Origin: JBEVJC01 sp040510375
GTDB lineage: Bacteria; Bacteroidota; Bacteroidia; Chitinophagales; Chitinophagaceae
Reading direction: 5' to 3'
Length of the DNA: 64,000 nt
Assembly: GCA_040510375.1 (NCBI GenBank)
Contig: JBEVJC010000020.1
Coordinates: 1 to 64,000 of the forward strand
Under the pieces are notes generated by a model. The model was not told the origin of the DNA. It made no database searches and saw only the letters and a program-made list of their open reading frames with translations. Position 1 is the first letter of the stretch. Each line of letters starts with the position of its first letter. Of this stretch, positions 54,339 to 63,140 are shown piece by piece. The position numbers and the translations under genes were made by a program.

Positions 54339-54959
54339 ATGAAGATCAAAGACGCCAAATACCTCATTAGCAGTGCTGAATATACCCAGTGTCCCAAACC
54401 CGACCGTGCTGAATACGCATTCATCGGAAGAAGTAATGTGGGTAAATCTTCGCTGATCAATATGATCACGGGGAAAAAAGGCCTGGCAAAAATTTCTTCA
54501 TCTCCAGGTAAAACGCAGTTAATCAATCATTTCGAAGTAATTTCCAGCGACAAAAAGCCCTGGTACCTGGTCGATTTGCCGGGATATGGTTACGCAAAAG
54601 TCTCCCAGAACAGTCGTCGCCGCTGGGAGCAGATGATTGAGAATTACATCCGCAAAAGAAGCAATCTCGTTTGTCTTTTTGTATTGGTCGACAGCCGGCA
54701 CGAGCCCCAGAAAGTGGACCTCGAGTTCATCAACGATCTGGGCAAATGGGAAATTCCCTTTGCAGTTATTTTTACAAAGTCGGATAAGAATAAACCCGGT
54801 GCCACGTTAAGGAATGTGAAATTATTTATGGCTGCGTTGCAGGAAAACTGGGAGGAAACACCACCATTTTTTGTAACATCAGCATTGACATCCGAGGGCC
54901 AGGATCTTGTATTGAACTATATTGGCGAAATGAACAAGGACTATCAAACTAAGGGTTAA
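54339..54959 (+). CDS. engB: Ribosome-biogenesis GTPase EngB/YsxC
   Basis: 206 residues from ATG 54339 (MKIKDAKYLISSAE). G motifs in order: FIGRSNVGKSSLINMI (G1), DLPGYGYAKVS (G3), FTKSDKNKPG (G4) and TSALTSEGQ (G5). It aids 50S assembly. The start lies 39 bp from the divergent ubiE start. Confidence 0.95.
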   Translation: MKIKDAKYLISSAEYTQCPKPDRAEYAFIGRSNVGKSSLINMITGKKGLAKISSSPGKTQLINHFEVISSDKKPWYLVDLPGYGYAKVSQNSRRRWEQMIENYIRKRSNLVCLFVLVDSRHEPQKVDLEFINDLGKWEIPFAVIFTKSDKNKPGATLRNVKLFMAALQENWEETPPFFVTSALTSEGQDLVLNYIGEMNKDYQTKG

Positions 54960-55015
54960 CTGGTGATTGTCCCGAATCATTAATCTGTTACATTTATGAC
55001 TTGCATCTAGCACCC

Positions 55016-55216
55016 ATGAACAAAATATTTACGGAACGTACATTTGTAGTTGTTTTATTCGTCATTACACTTGTTGTCTTTGCCTTTGCAAGTGAAGACG
55101 CTCGTCATGTCCGGATGCGCGATCACCAGGCTGCTGGTGCAGTTAATGATAACAAGGACCGCCAGGTGGCTGCAGACGTTCAGCCGACTACTTCTTTCAA
55201 TGCAGCGCGGGAGTAA
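55016..55216 (+). CDS. Small single-span membrane or exported protein
   Basis: 66 residues from ATG 55016 (MNKIFTERTFVVVLF). One hydrophobic segment (FVVVLFVITLVVFAFA) is followed by a polar, charged tail with HVRMRDHQAAGAVNDNKDRQ. I do not recognise a family. It lies 56 bp after engB on the same strand and may be read through from it. Small size keeps confidence moderate. Confidence 0.5.
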   Translation: MNKIFTERTFVVVLFVITLVVFAFASEDARHVRMRDHQAAGAVNDNKDRQVAADVQPTTSFNAARE

Positions 55217-55303
55217 TAATTTAAGGTAATATATAGTCAGGAAGAGGGAGACAGGGGCCCGTATGGTCGGCCGGACCATATCCTGAGAGGTCAGTGCGGT
55301 GGT

Positions 55304-55777
55304 TTAATTAACCACCTTATTCGCGCAACTGCTGCTGGCGAATGCTTCAGGTTTAGCCTTGAAAGCGAATCCCATTCCGAGAATATAACCCATCGCTTCT
55401 TTCAGGGCATCATTGCTCTTAAAATGAGGGTTGGTATTGATATCTGCGTGTACTTCCATATCCACATTGTACTCGGTGAACAGGTTGCATAACTGATACG
55501 CGATGTCAATACTTTTGGCAACTTCGGTCAGCATTCGTTCTTTGATGGTGAATTGTTGCCTGGTGCGGTCGTTATGAATGAACATGAAGCCGCCACGTCC
55601 TTCCCTTAAAAAAACAATGACAGTTGCGAATTCGGTCTCTTTTCCTTTCACCTGCGAGTCGGTGCCAATGCATACCTTTAGCTTGAAACCCGCGGCGGTC
55701 TCACGTTTGATGGCATTCTCAACTGCATTGATGATAGGAAGATCGATCGTATCGCCGTTAAATTTTCTCCAGCGCAT
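55304..55777 (-). CDS. RNase H-like YkuK-family protein (DUF458)
   Basis: 157 residues. The YkuK/DUF458 pattern is clear: VCIGTDSQVKGKETEFATVIVFL with the first acidic residue, the RGGFMFIHNDRT strand, and VDMEVHADINTNPHFKSND with further Asp/His ligands. An RNase H-like fold is established for the family but its substrate is not. It ends with KPEAFASSSCANKVV, typical for members. Convergent with the small membrane-protein gene across a nested hairpin. Confidence 0.88.
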   Translation of the reverse strand: MRWRKFNGDTIDLPIINAVENAIKRETAAGFKLKVCIGTDSQVKGKETEFATVIVFLREGRGGFMFIHNDRTRQQFTIKERMLTEVAKSIDIAYQLCNLFTEYNVDMEVHADINTNPHFKSNDALKEAMGYILGMGFAFKAKPEAFASSSCANKVVN

Positions 55778-55864
55778 ATAAAAAGAGGTTTTCCTAAGTT
55801 ATAGAAAAACCTCCAGTTGTCAAAGGGGGTAGGGATTATTGCCCGTTGCCAGGGCTATAAAGAG

Positions 55865-57475
55865 TTATTGGCGAACAAGTTTTTCGGTCCATTGCTGATT
55901 ATTTCCTTCAAACCGGATCACATACATTCCGGCGCCCATTCCTGAAGCACTCACTTCGTTCATGCCATTGGAAAGCTGGCCCTGTCTGACGATCCTTCCG
56001 TTAAAATCAATGATCGTATAGCGGAAACTGGCAGGACTGCTCACATAGATGGAGGAAGTACGAATAAGGTTGCCTGCAAGTTTTGGACGGGGACCTGTTT
56101 CAGATGAATTAATTGTTAATACGTTTGAATAAGAACGGCGGCCGTTGCTGAACATCACGTTCAGGCGGTATTGGGTCTGGTCTGTTGTTTTTACCCGGTA
56201 CACATAATTACGGATATCTTTTTCAGTAGTGGTAAGTGCCACAAAATTCCTTCCATCTGCCGCAATCTCCAATACCTGTTCCAATACTTCTTCATCGGCA
56301 TCGATCACCCAGCTGAACTGGCGTGTATCGCCGTTCTGGGCTCCTTTGAGCTGAAGGCGATGGATGGGCAGGGGGGAAACCGAACTCTGGATTTTTGCAA
56401 GTAATGAATAAGATCCGAGGCTTGCATAGTCGGACGCATAAGCGTTACCGCGGCCTTCAATCTGCAGGTAATAGGTGCCTGAATTCAGGAACGTATCAAC
56501 AAGTGAATTCAATAATGTTCCCGGATTATAAACACTGAGAAGGGTATGGGCATCGTTGAAAACGGAAACCTGCATATCCAGGTCTGAACCTGAATTGCCG
56601 GTGCCAACATTACTGGGAATTGCGTCCAGCTGGAACTGGCCGCTGCCCGGCATAATAAAGCGGAACATATCCTGGTCGGTACTTTTTTCAATGACACCTT
56701 CAACAGAAAACTGGTTGCTGGCAAATGTTGGTACCGTTGGCGTATCAAAACTATTCTGGTGATCGTCTGTACGGTAGCCAAAACCATTGATACCCGAGGT
56801 AATGATCTCCAGGTCGTTCTGGTAACTGGTGCAACCAAAACTATTGGGGCCATTATGCCATACAGTAAAATTCTGATAATACCCGACGCCCATAATCGGT
56901 GCCCAGCCTATCTCTCCGGTACCAGTACCTTTGTTATAGTCCGTGACCATCTTACATTTGGAGTCGTAAACTGACTGGTGGTAAAGACCAAGCGTATGGC
57001 CAACTTCATGTGAAGTAGCTTCTGCAATATCCTTTACCCGGAATTTCAGTAAGGAAGAAAAAATAAAGCAGGGATTATCATCACCCCAGCTGAAAGAGCC
57101 TACCATTGCAACACCCGCTGCACCATCACTGTACCAGCTGTAGGTGGTACTGATGATAACACGTACTCTTTTTTTTCCGGGGGCACTAAGGAATTTCAGG
57201 GAATCGGTGGTAATGTTCACATCGAACGGTGCAAAATCTTCTGCCACGCGATTAAATACTTCTTCGATCTGTTGGGCATCAAGTCCCGATGGACTACAGT
57301 CAAAATAGGGACCGGCAAAATTCCAGGAAGTGCCCTGAACATGGTGTCCGTCGAAATCCAGAAAAATCACCGCCGGTGAAGAAACATGACTGTTTAAAAC
57401 AGGAACCTGGGAACGGACCTGGAAGTGACCTGCCAGCAGCAGAAGTAAACAGAAGGCTTTTATCAGGGATTTCAT
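55865..57475 (-). CDS. Secreted metzincin metalloprotease with T9SS sorting domain
   Basis: 536 residues. Signal peptide (AFCLLLLLAGHFQVRSQ). The zinc site HEVGHTLGLYH (156-166) is the metzincin HEXXHXXGXXH. A jelly-roll-like PPC region follows (about 255-365: STDQDMFRFIMPGSGQFQLD, SGTYYLQIEG). The last 75 residues are a T9SS type A sorting domain (FRYTIIDFNGRIVRQGQL, GMGAGMYVIRFEGN). It should be released or anchored at the cell surface by T9SS. The reprolysin-like subgroup is a reasonable label. A small secreted protein gene lies upstream on the same strand. Confidence 0.9.
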   Translation of the reverse strand: MKSLIKAFCLLLLLAGHFQVRSQVPVLNSHVSSPAVIFLDFDGHHVQGTSWNFAGPYFDCSPSGLDAQQIEEVFNRVAEDFAPFDVNITTDSLKFLSAPGKKRVRVIISTTYSWYSDGAAGVAMVGSFSWGDDNPCFIFSSLLKFRVKDIAEATSHEVGHTLGLYHQSVYDSKCKMVTDYNKGTGTGEIGWAPIMGVGYYQNFTVWHNGPNSFGCTSYQNDLEIITSGINGFGYRTDDHQNSFDTPTVPTFASNQFSVEGVIEKSTDQDMFRFIMPGSGQFQLDAIPSNVGTGNSGSDLDMQVSVFNDAHTLLSVYNPGTLLNSLVDTFLNSGTYYLQIEGRGNAYASDYASLGSYSLLAKIQSSVSPLPIHRLQLKGAQNGDTRQFSWVIDADEEVLEQVLEIAADGRNFVALTTTEKDIRNYVYRVKTTDQTQYRLNVMFSNGRRSYSNVLTINSSETGPRPKLAGNLIRTSSIYVSSPASFRYTIIDFNGRIVRQGQLSNGMNEVSASGMGAGMYVIRFEGNNQQWTEKLVRQ

Positions 57476-57536
57476 GGTGATGGATTGGATTTCGAAGGAT
57501 TGGATGGGTACGGTTCAAAAACGGGTTGGAGGAATT

Positions 57537-58013
57537 TTATTCGTTAACGAGTTCATTAAAATTTTTCTTGATAAGGAAGTACTGTTTCCCTTCCAGTTGC
57601 AGTTCATACAGGTCGGCGTGTTTGAAACTGATAATACGACCGGCATATTCCGTGGTGCCATCTTCCTTTGTGATGGCAGAAAGGGAAAACGTGGCGCCAT
57701 TGAAGGATGTAGAGCGGATCACAATGCTGCGGATGCTGTTATTATATTTTGAAGCGGTTGAAACAACCTTTCCGGCGAAAGTGGCCGAACCCTTTCCGGT
57801 AAGATCCAGGGAAGCAGTCTTTCCTGTTTCGGGATTGGAATGGATTAGTTTTTCCAGGTCGGCAATCTCTACCGGAATCCGGGAGGGAAGCTGGGCAAAT
57901 AATTTGGGTTTGTTGGGATCTGGTTCTTTAAGTTCGATGGTTTTTTGTGCGCTGGTAAACGTTGCAATCATAATACACAAAAAAGTCAGGGCGTGGATTC
58001 GGAGGTTTTTCAT
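57537..58013 (-). CDS. Secreted protein of unknown function upstream of the metzincin
   Basis: 158 residues. Signal peptide (IHALTFLCIMIATFTSAQ), then a helical start (LPSRIPVEIADLEKLI) and a beta-rich second half (ASLDLTGKGSATFAGKVVS; SIRSIVIRSTSFNGATFSLS; YELQLEGKQYFLIKKN). I do not recognise a named family. It is 61 bp upstream of the metzincin and probably co-transcribed. It may be a propeptide-like partner or inhibitor supplied in trans; that is inference from position only. Confidence 0.7.
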   Translation of the reverse strand: MKNLRIHALTFLCIMIATFTSAQKTIELKEPDPNKPKLFAQLPSRIPVEIADLEKLIHSNPETGKTASLDLTGKGSATFAGKVVSTASKYNNSIRSIVIRSTSFNGATFSLSAITKEDGTTEYAGRIISFKHADLYELQLEGKQYFLIKKNFNELVNE

Positions 58014-58208
58014 CTTGGTTCGGTTTGGATATTTGGATTTTGGGTTACTGGTACAACGGCCTGTCAGTAACTAATACAAGATGGATTTTTTCTACGCTGA
58101 ATCCAACAAACCCCTGGGAATATTCATCGTTTTTGTGGGTAGTACGCGAGGGGTCATCGTAGTTTTTCGTACGCCTAAGGGTTTACTAATAAAAACAGCA
58201 TTAATTAC

Positions 58209-58577
58209 TCAGTATTGGCCTGTAGTAAGCATTACAAGCGTGCAGGCATCCATGGTGTGGATGTTCTTATCGTGGGCAAGTCCTTCCAGTTCGGGGTTCT
58301 CGGTGCCTGGGTTAAAGATGATCCTGCGGGGGTTCAGGGATAGTATATAATCGTAGTATTCTTTCTGGTTGGCGGGATTGAGGTATAAACAAACGGTGTC
58401 CACATCGGAAAACTGCTCTTTGATTTTCACAATTTCCACCCCTTCCACCTGGGTGTTTTTATTTCCGACCGCAACAACAGGGTGGCCATGTGCTTTTAAC
58501 CTTTCGATAGCAAGACAACTATATCTCGACCGGTTATCGGAGGCACCCAGAACAAGCGTTTTTTTAACATTCTTCAT
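58209..58577 (-). CDS. CoA-binding protein (YccU-like, short)
   Basis: 122 residues with the Rossmann-like CoA-binding fold: KTLVLGASDNRSRYSCLAIERL, HPVVAVGNKN, VDTVCLYLNPANQKEYYDYIL and IIFNPGTENPEL. Proteins of this family bind CoA; the cellular role is not known. It stands alone between the metzincin cluster and the GbsR-type regulator. The 195 bp between it and the secreted-protein gene show nothing recognisable. Confidence 0.9.
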   Translation of the reverse strand: MKNVKKTLVLGASDNRSRYSCLAIERLKAHGHPVVAVGNKNTQVEGVEIVKIKEQFSDVDTVCLYLNPANQKEYYDYILSLNPRRIIFNPGTENPELEGLAHDKNIHTMDACTLVMLTTGQY

Positions 58578-58653
58578 ATTGGCGTAAAATTGTTCCCCAT
58601 ATTAACGCCCCAACCACCTATATTGTTTTACAGGCCGGAAACGGGGGAGTGTT

Positions 58654-59160
58654 TCATTTGAGGAACTTCAGCAGGTTTCCGACAAACCAATTCTCTTCCG
58701 CCTTTACCATAACGTCGAGGGTTTTGTCGGCCTGCTTTCCCAATTTCCTGATACCTGTTACGGTATCAAGAAATGCCTTCACGTTTTTATCTTTTTTATC
58801 ACCTTCCACTTCTTCCAGTCTGGTGAGTAATTCAATCATGGGTTCAAGCTCGCGTTTTTTCCTTTCTTTAACAATCAGACGCATCACCTTCCAGATATCT
58901 TTTTCCGCAACAAAAAATTCCTTACGCTCGCCCTGGATGAACTGCCGTTCCACCAGTCCCCAGTTAATGAGTTCGCGGATATTCATGTTCACGTTTCCAC
59001 GGCTGATATTCAGTTCTTCCATCATTTCGTCCTGCGTTAATGCATCAGGACTAACCATTAACAGTGCATGGATCTGTGCCATGGTACGGTTGATTCCCCA
59101 ATGCGTTCCGAATGCTCCCCACTGACTGATAAACTGCTGCCTCGCTTCTGTAATCTTCAT
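58654..59160 (-). CDS. GbsR/MarR-family transcriptional regulator
   Basis: 168 residues. A winged helix-turn-helix at about 30-85 (LTQDEMMEELNISRGNVNMNIREL...WGLV) follows the GbsR-type lead-in FISQWGAFGTHWGINRTMAQIHALL, and a helical dimerisation tail ends the protein. The family includes GbsR, repressor of glycine-betaine genes; the ligand here is unknown. A near-consensus promoter with an overlapping palindrome upstream suggests autoregulation. It is a lone gene 48 bp beyond the CoA-binding gene. Confidence 0.9.
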   Translation of the reverse strand: MKITEARQQFISQWGAFGTHWGINRTMAQIHALLMVSPDALTQDEMMEELNISRGNVNMNIRELINWGLVERQFIQGERKEFFVAEKDIWKVMRLIVKERKKRELEPMIELLTRLEEVEGDKKDKNVKAFLDTVTGIRKLGKQADKTLDVMVKAEENWFVGNLLKFLK

Positions 59161-59164
59161 CAGG

Positions 59165-59206
59165 CAAAAGTATAACCGGTATTGGAAGTTTCAAAACTTA
59201 TTGAAA
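59165..59206 (-). promoter_or_regulatory. Consensus promoter with overlapping palindrome for the GbsR-type gene
   Basis: On the minus strand TTTG (59195-59192), 19 bp, then TACTTTTG (59172-59165): a full Bacteroidota -33/-7 pair. AAGTTT-CA-AAACTT (59186-59199) is a perfect palindrome over the -33 element, and TTTCAA (59189-59194) also faces TTGAAA (59201-59206). The -7 element ends 4 bp before the ATG, so the message may be leaderless. Confidence 0.7.
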
Positions 59207-59296
59207 AATTTAATAGATTTTTATGTGTAGGATTTTGGATTTATGGTTAAAAACAGAATGAATTAAAAATAACCGGCAACAATTGTTATTCTTAAC

Positions 59297-59330
59297 AAAA
59301 AAGCCACTTCAAAAATGAAGTGGCTTTATA
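59297..59330 (-). terminator. Terminator after pdhC
   Basis: AAGCCACTTCA (59301-59311) and TGAAGTGGCTT (59316-59326) form an 11-bp stem; read leftward it is followed by a T run. It lies 22 bp past the pdhC stop. Confidence 0.85.
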
Positions 59331-59351
59331 TATAAATGCGATATAATTCTA

Positions 59352-61055
59352 TCAGACCAACATCCTCAATGGTTCTTCCAGCAGGCTTTTCAGCGTTTGC
59401 AGGAAGGCAGATCCCTTTGCTCCGTCAACTACCCGGTGATCACAGCTCAATGTCACCTTCATCACGTTGCCAACTACGATATTTCCGTTTTTGACAACAG
59501 GCACCTGGCTGATTCCACCTATAGCGAGGATACAGGCATCCGGTGGATTAATTATTGCAGTGAACTCGTCGACACCAAACATACCGAGGTTGGAGATGGT
59601 AAATGTATTACCCTCCCAGTCAGACGGCTGCAATTTTTTATCCTTTGCCTTCTGAGCAAAATCTTTTACTTCAGTTGCGATCTGCGATAGTGATTTGTTA
59701 TCGGCAAAACGTACAACCGGCACCAGCAGTCCTTCTTCAACGGCAACTGCAACACCGATATTCACGTGATGGTTGATGCGGATCTTATCCCCCAGCCAGC
59801 TGCTGTTGACTGCAGGGTGTTGTTTAAGCGCAACAGCGCATGCTTTCAACACCATATCATTGAACGAGATCTTTACCTTGCTGACCTCATTCAGTTTAGC
59901 CCGGCTGGCTACTGCTGCATCCATATCGATGGCCATGGTAAGATAAAAATGCGGAGCAGTAAACAAACTTTCTGCAAGGCGTTTGGCAATGACCTTACGC
60001 ATTTGTGAAACAGGTACTTCGTCGAAACTGACTTTACCACTTTCGGCAACCGGCGAAGCAGCTGGTTTATCAGCAGATGCAGCAGCGGCAGTTTTAGCGG
60101 CAGGTTTATAATTATCTATATCCGATTTAACGATTCTTCCACCATCACCGCTTCCATTGATCTTACTGATATCAATTCCTTTTTCAGCGGCGAGTTTTTT
60201 TGCAAGGGGTGAAGCGATTACACGGCCATTTGTATCGTGAGCGGTTTCTTCGTTTGAAGTCATTCCGGTACCGGTTGCTTCGGTATCTGCAGTCGCATTG
60301 GTATCTGCCGTTACTTCTGCAGGGGTTGCTGTTTCAACGGCAGCACCATTACTTCCCTTCGAAGCCGCAACGATCGCGTCCACATCCACTTTACCCTGGT
60401 CGCCAATGATGGCAAGCAGGTCGTTCACTGCAATCTTTTCGCCTGCTTTTGCACCCTGGAACAGCAATTTTCCGTTTTTATAACTTTCCAGTTCCATGGT
60501 TGCCTTATCGGTTTCGATTTCGGCAAGCACATCACCTTTTTTCACATCATCACCCACGTTTTTATTCCATCCCGCGATTACACCCTCGGTCATGGTATCG
60601 CTGAGTCTTGGCATCAGTACTACTTCTTCCATTTTTGATATATCGACCGATTTTTGGGCCACCGGAGCTGCTGCTGCCCTGGCTTGTTTGGGTGCTTCTT
60701 TCGTTGTTTCTTTTGGAGTCTCTTTTTTAGCTTCTTCCTTTGGCTTTGGCGTTTCCTTTTTAGCTTCCGCCGGAGCTGCCGATCCACCTGCTTTGATCAG
60801 GGAGGAAATATCCTCGTCCTTATTTCCAATGATCGCCAGGAGATCGTTCACCTGGAGTTTGCCTCCCGGTTGGGTGCCGATATGAAGAAGAATGCCGTCT
60901 TTATAGCTTTCCAGTTCCATGGTAGCCTTATCTGTTTCCACCTCTGCAAGCAGGTCGCCTTTTTTAACCGTATCACCTATTTTCTTATGCCAGGCAGCAA
61001 TAACCCCTTCGGTCATCGTATCACTCAATCTGGGCATTAATATGGATTCCGCCAT
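59352..61055 (-). CDS. pdhC: Pyruvate dehydrogenase E2, dihydrolipoamide acetyltransferase
   Basis: 567 residues. Two lipoyl domains (about 1-80 and 140-220), each with ETDKATMELESYK where the Lys is lipoylated. Ala/Pro/Glu-rich linkers follow, then an E1/E3-binding domain (VIASPLAKKLAAEKGIDISKINGSG, in pieces) and a catalytic core ending in CDHRVVDGAKG. It moves acetyl groups to CoA in the pyruvate dehydrogenase complex. E1 genes are not adjacent. Its own terminator follows. Confidence 0.94.
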   Translation of the reverse strand: MAESILMPRLSDTMTEGVIAAWHKKIGDTVKKGDLLAEVETDKATMELESYKDGILLHIGTQPGGKLQVNDLLAIIGNKDEDISSLIKAGGSAAPAEAKKETPKPKEEAKKETPKETTKEAPKQARAAAAPVAQKSVDISKMEEVVLMPRLSDTMTEGVIAGWNKNVGDDVKKGDVLAEIETDKATMELESYKNGKLLFQGAKAGEKIAVNDLLAIIGDQGKVDVDAIVAASKGSNGAAVETATPAEVTADTNATADTEATGTGMTSNEETAHDTNGRVIASPLAKKLAAEKGIDISKINGSGDGGRIVKSDIDNYKPAAKTAAAASADKPAASPVAESGKVSFDEVPVSQMRKVIAKRLAESLFTAPHFYLTMAIDMDAAVASRAKLNEVSKVKISFNDMVLKACAVALKQHPAVNSSWLGDKIRINHHVNIGVAVAVEEGLLVPVVRFADNKSLSQIATEVKDFAQKAKDKKLQPSDWEGNTFTISNLGMFGVDEFTAIINPPDACILAIGGISQVPVVKNGNIVVGNVMKVTLSCDHRVVDGAKGSAFLQTLKSLLEEPLRMLV

Positions 61056-61123
61056 GTAGCTTTAAATTTTGCCGAAATTAAGATAAATTGATGAATTAAA
61101 GCGGGTAAAACGCCCCGTCGACA

Positions 61124-63124
61124 CTAGTAGTCAAGGTCCAGTTTCAGGCGGTCTTTCAATTCACGTACCAGCGGATACTGTTCGGCCAGCCGCATGAATT
61201 GCTGGCTGGAAGAAAGTGGTGCATCCACGATTACCCGGACCTCCGGTGTTTCAGATACGATTACATTAAAGCGAAGTAATTTATTTTTCAATTCCTTGCG
61301 AAGGAATTCAAACAGGCTGTTTCGTTCCTGTTCAATAAACTTCTGTTCAATATTGTTGGACGTTTCCACCTCAAATGAATTTTCGTCCAGGATGCGCAGT
61401 TTTGCCAGCTGGAAAGGAGCAACGGCCGGACTTTTCGCCTCTTTCAGTCCCATGATATATTTATCCCATGCGGTGGTCAGGACTTCCGTACCCAGTGGCT
61501 CATTGGCCAGCTTTGTTGCATTGGCATTACCCTGGAATTTCTGACGGATGGAGTCCAGTGTTGATATTTTTCCGGTGCCGCCCCTTGTAGCAGCGGGTGA
61601 AGTACCCGTGCTGGCGGATGTACCCGGGAGACTGGATGAATTACCCGTGATAGCAGATGATATGCCAGAAAGATCAGTTGGATTATCCGCGATTCCGGAT
61701 GAATTACCGTGGTTGGTTGACGAATTACCCTTGATACCTGGTGTATTGCCCGATGCCCTGTTAAATCCGGCTGAAGAATCCGTGGCTGAAGATGGTTTGC
61801 CCGCTAAAGTTTTGCCCGCTGTAACTCCGGTTCCTGTCCCCGGAGGCTGAACAGCAGCTTGTTCCGGAATACCGGTATTAAAAGAAGAGTCCTCAATAAT
61901 CAGTTTCTCCCTGCCTGCAACAGGTTCCTGTTTAATTTCAAATGGGCGGATCTGCCGGAAAGAAACCGGTTTTACCGATTCAAGGAGTTTTTTTTTACTT
62001 ACCCCATTGCCGTCGCTGGTGAGTTGTAATGCCTGCTGGAGGTAACAGAGTTTGATCAGTGCAAGTTCCACATGCAGGCGTTTGTTCCTTGCCGACTTAT
62101 AGGTGATCTCCGAATCATTGAGGATATTCAGCGTACTGATCAGCAGGGAGGCATTGGTTTTCTTTGCCACCGAAATATATTTCTCGCGGAAGCTTTCAAC
62201 AGTTTCGAGTAACACTGCTGCTTTTTCATCCTTGCACACCAGCAGGTTCCTTGCAAATTCAGCAAAACCATTCAGCACCAGGTCGCCCTCAAAGCCCTTA
62301 CGATTGATGGAATCAAAAAGCAACATGGCAGCAGCGAGATCCTGCGACAACATACTTTCCAGCAAGCGGAAATAATAATCTTCGTCGAGGATATTGAGGT
62401 GTTCAAGTGTATTGGCATAGGTCAGTTCACCACCGGTAAAACTGACAATCTTATCCATAATGCTGAGAGCATCACGCATACAGCCTTCGCTTTTCTGCGA
62501 GATAACCTGCAAGGCCGCTTTTTCAGCCTGTACATGTTCCTTTGTGCAGATCTCCTGAAGGTGAACCACAGTGTCTTCCGTGGTGATCCGTTTAAAATCA
62601 AAAATCTGGCAACGGCTCAGGATGGTTGGCAGGATTTTATGTTTTTCCGTAGTGGCCAGAATGAAGATGGCGTAGGGAGGCGGTTCTTCCAGTGTTTTCA
62701 GGAATGCATTAAAGGCAGAAGAACTGAGCATATGTACCTCATCTATGATGTACACTTTATATTTACCTGCCTGCGGTGCAAACCGTACCTGTTCAACCAG
62801 TGAACGGATATCATCCACCGAGTTGTTGGATGCGGCATCCAGTTCATGGATGTTCATGGAACCACCCTCGTTGAATGAAACGCAGGATGGGCATGTATTA
62901 CAGGCCTCACCTTCATTTGTCTGGTTTTCGCAGTTAATCGTCTTTGCCAGGATCCGTGCGCAGGTGGTCTTGCCTACACCACGTGGTCCGCAAAAAAGAA
63001 ACGCATGGGCAAGCTGGTTATTTTTTATCGCGTTTTTCAGCGTGGTGGTAATATGGGATTGCCCGACCACTGTATCAAAGGTCTGGGGTCTGTATTTTCT
63101 TGCTGAAACGAGAAATTTATCCAT
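61124..63124 (-). CDS. dnaX: DNA polymerase III subunits gamma/tau
   Basis: 666 residues from ATG 63124 (MDKFLVSARKYRPQTF); a GTG 12 bp upstream is less likely. Clamp-loader AAA region: Walker A GPRGVGKT (46-53), zinc Cys 65, 75, 78 and 81, DEVHMLSSSAFNAFLKTLEEPP, and collar domain III to about 365. Then a Pro/Ser/Asn/Gly-rich linker of repeated GNSS-type units (about 420-525) and a C-terminal tau domain. An A9 run encodes Lys 377-379; both shifted frames stop at once, giving a predicted gamma form of about 381-383 residues. Complete, and upstream of a palindrome-bearing leader. Confidence 0.96.
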   Translation of the reverse strand: MDKFLVSARKYRPQTFDTVVGQSHITTTLKNAIKNNQLAHAFLFCGPRGVGKTTCARILAKTINCENQTNEGEACNTCPSCVSFNEGGSMNIHELDAASNNSVDDIRSLVEQVRFAPQAGKYKVYIIDEVHMLSSSAFNAFLKTLEEPPPYAIFILATTEKHKILPTILSRCQIFDFKRITTEDTVVHLQEICTKEHVQAEKAALQVISQKSEGCMRDALSIMDKIVSFTGGELTYANTLEHLNILDEDYYFRLLESMLSQDLAAAMLLFDSINRKGFEGDLVLNGFAEFARNLLVCKDEKAAVLLETVESFREKYISVAKKTNASLLISTLNILNDSEITYKSARNKRLHVELALIKLCYLQQALQLTSDGNGVSKKKLLESVKPVSFRQIRPFEIKQEPVAGREKLIIEDSSFNTGIPEQAAVQPPGTGTGVTAGKTLAGKPSSATDSSAGFNRASGNTPGIKGNSSTNHGNSSGIADNPTDLSGISSAITGNSSSLPGTSASTGTSPAATRGGTGKISTLDSIRQKFQGNANATKLANEPLGTEVLTTAWDKYIMGLKEAKSPAVAPFQLAKLRILDENSFEVETSNNIEQKFIEQERNSLFEFLRKELKNKLLRFNVIVSETPEVRVIVDAPLSSSQQFMRLAEQYPLVRELKDRLKLDLDY
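61988..61996 (-). promoter_or_regulatory. A9 slippery run in dnaX (predicted gamma-form site)
   Basis: Nine consecutive A residues on the coding strand encode Lys-Lys-Lys at 377-379. With one extra A (or a -1 ribosomal slip) the frame reads Thr-Pro-stop (TGA 61982-61980); with one fewer A it reads Asn-Ser-Leu-Asn-Arg-stop (TAA 61974-61972). Confidence 0.7.
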
Positions 63125-63140
63125 AATCGGTAACACTCCG

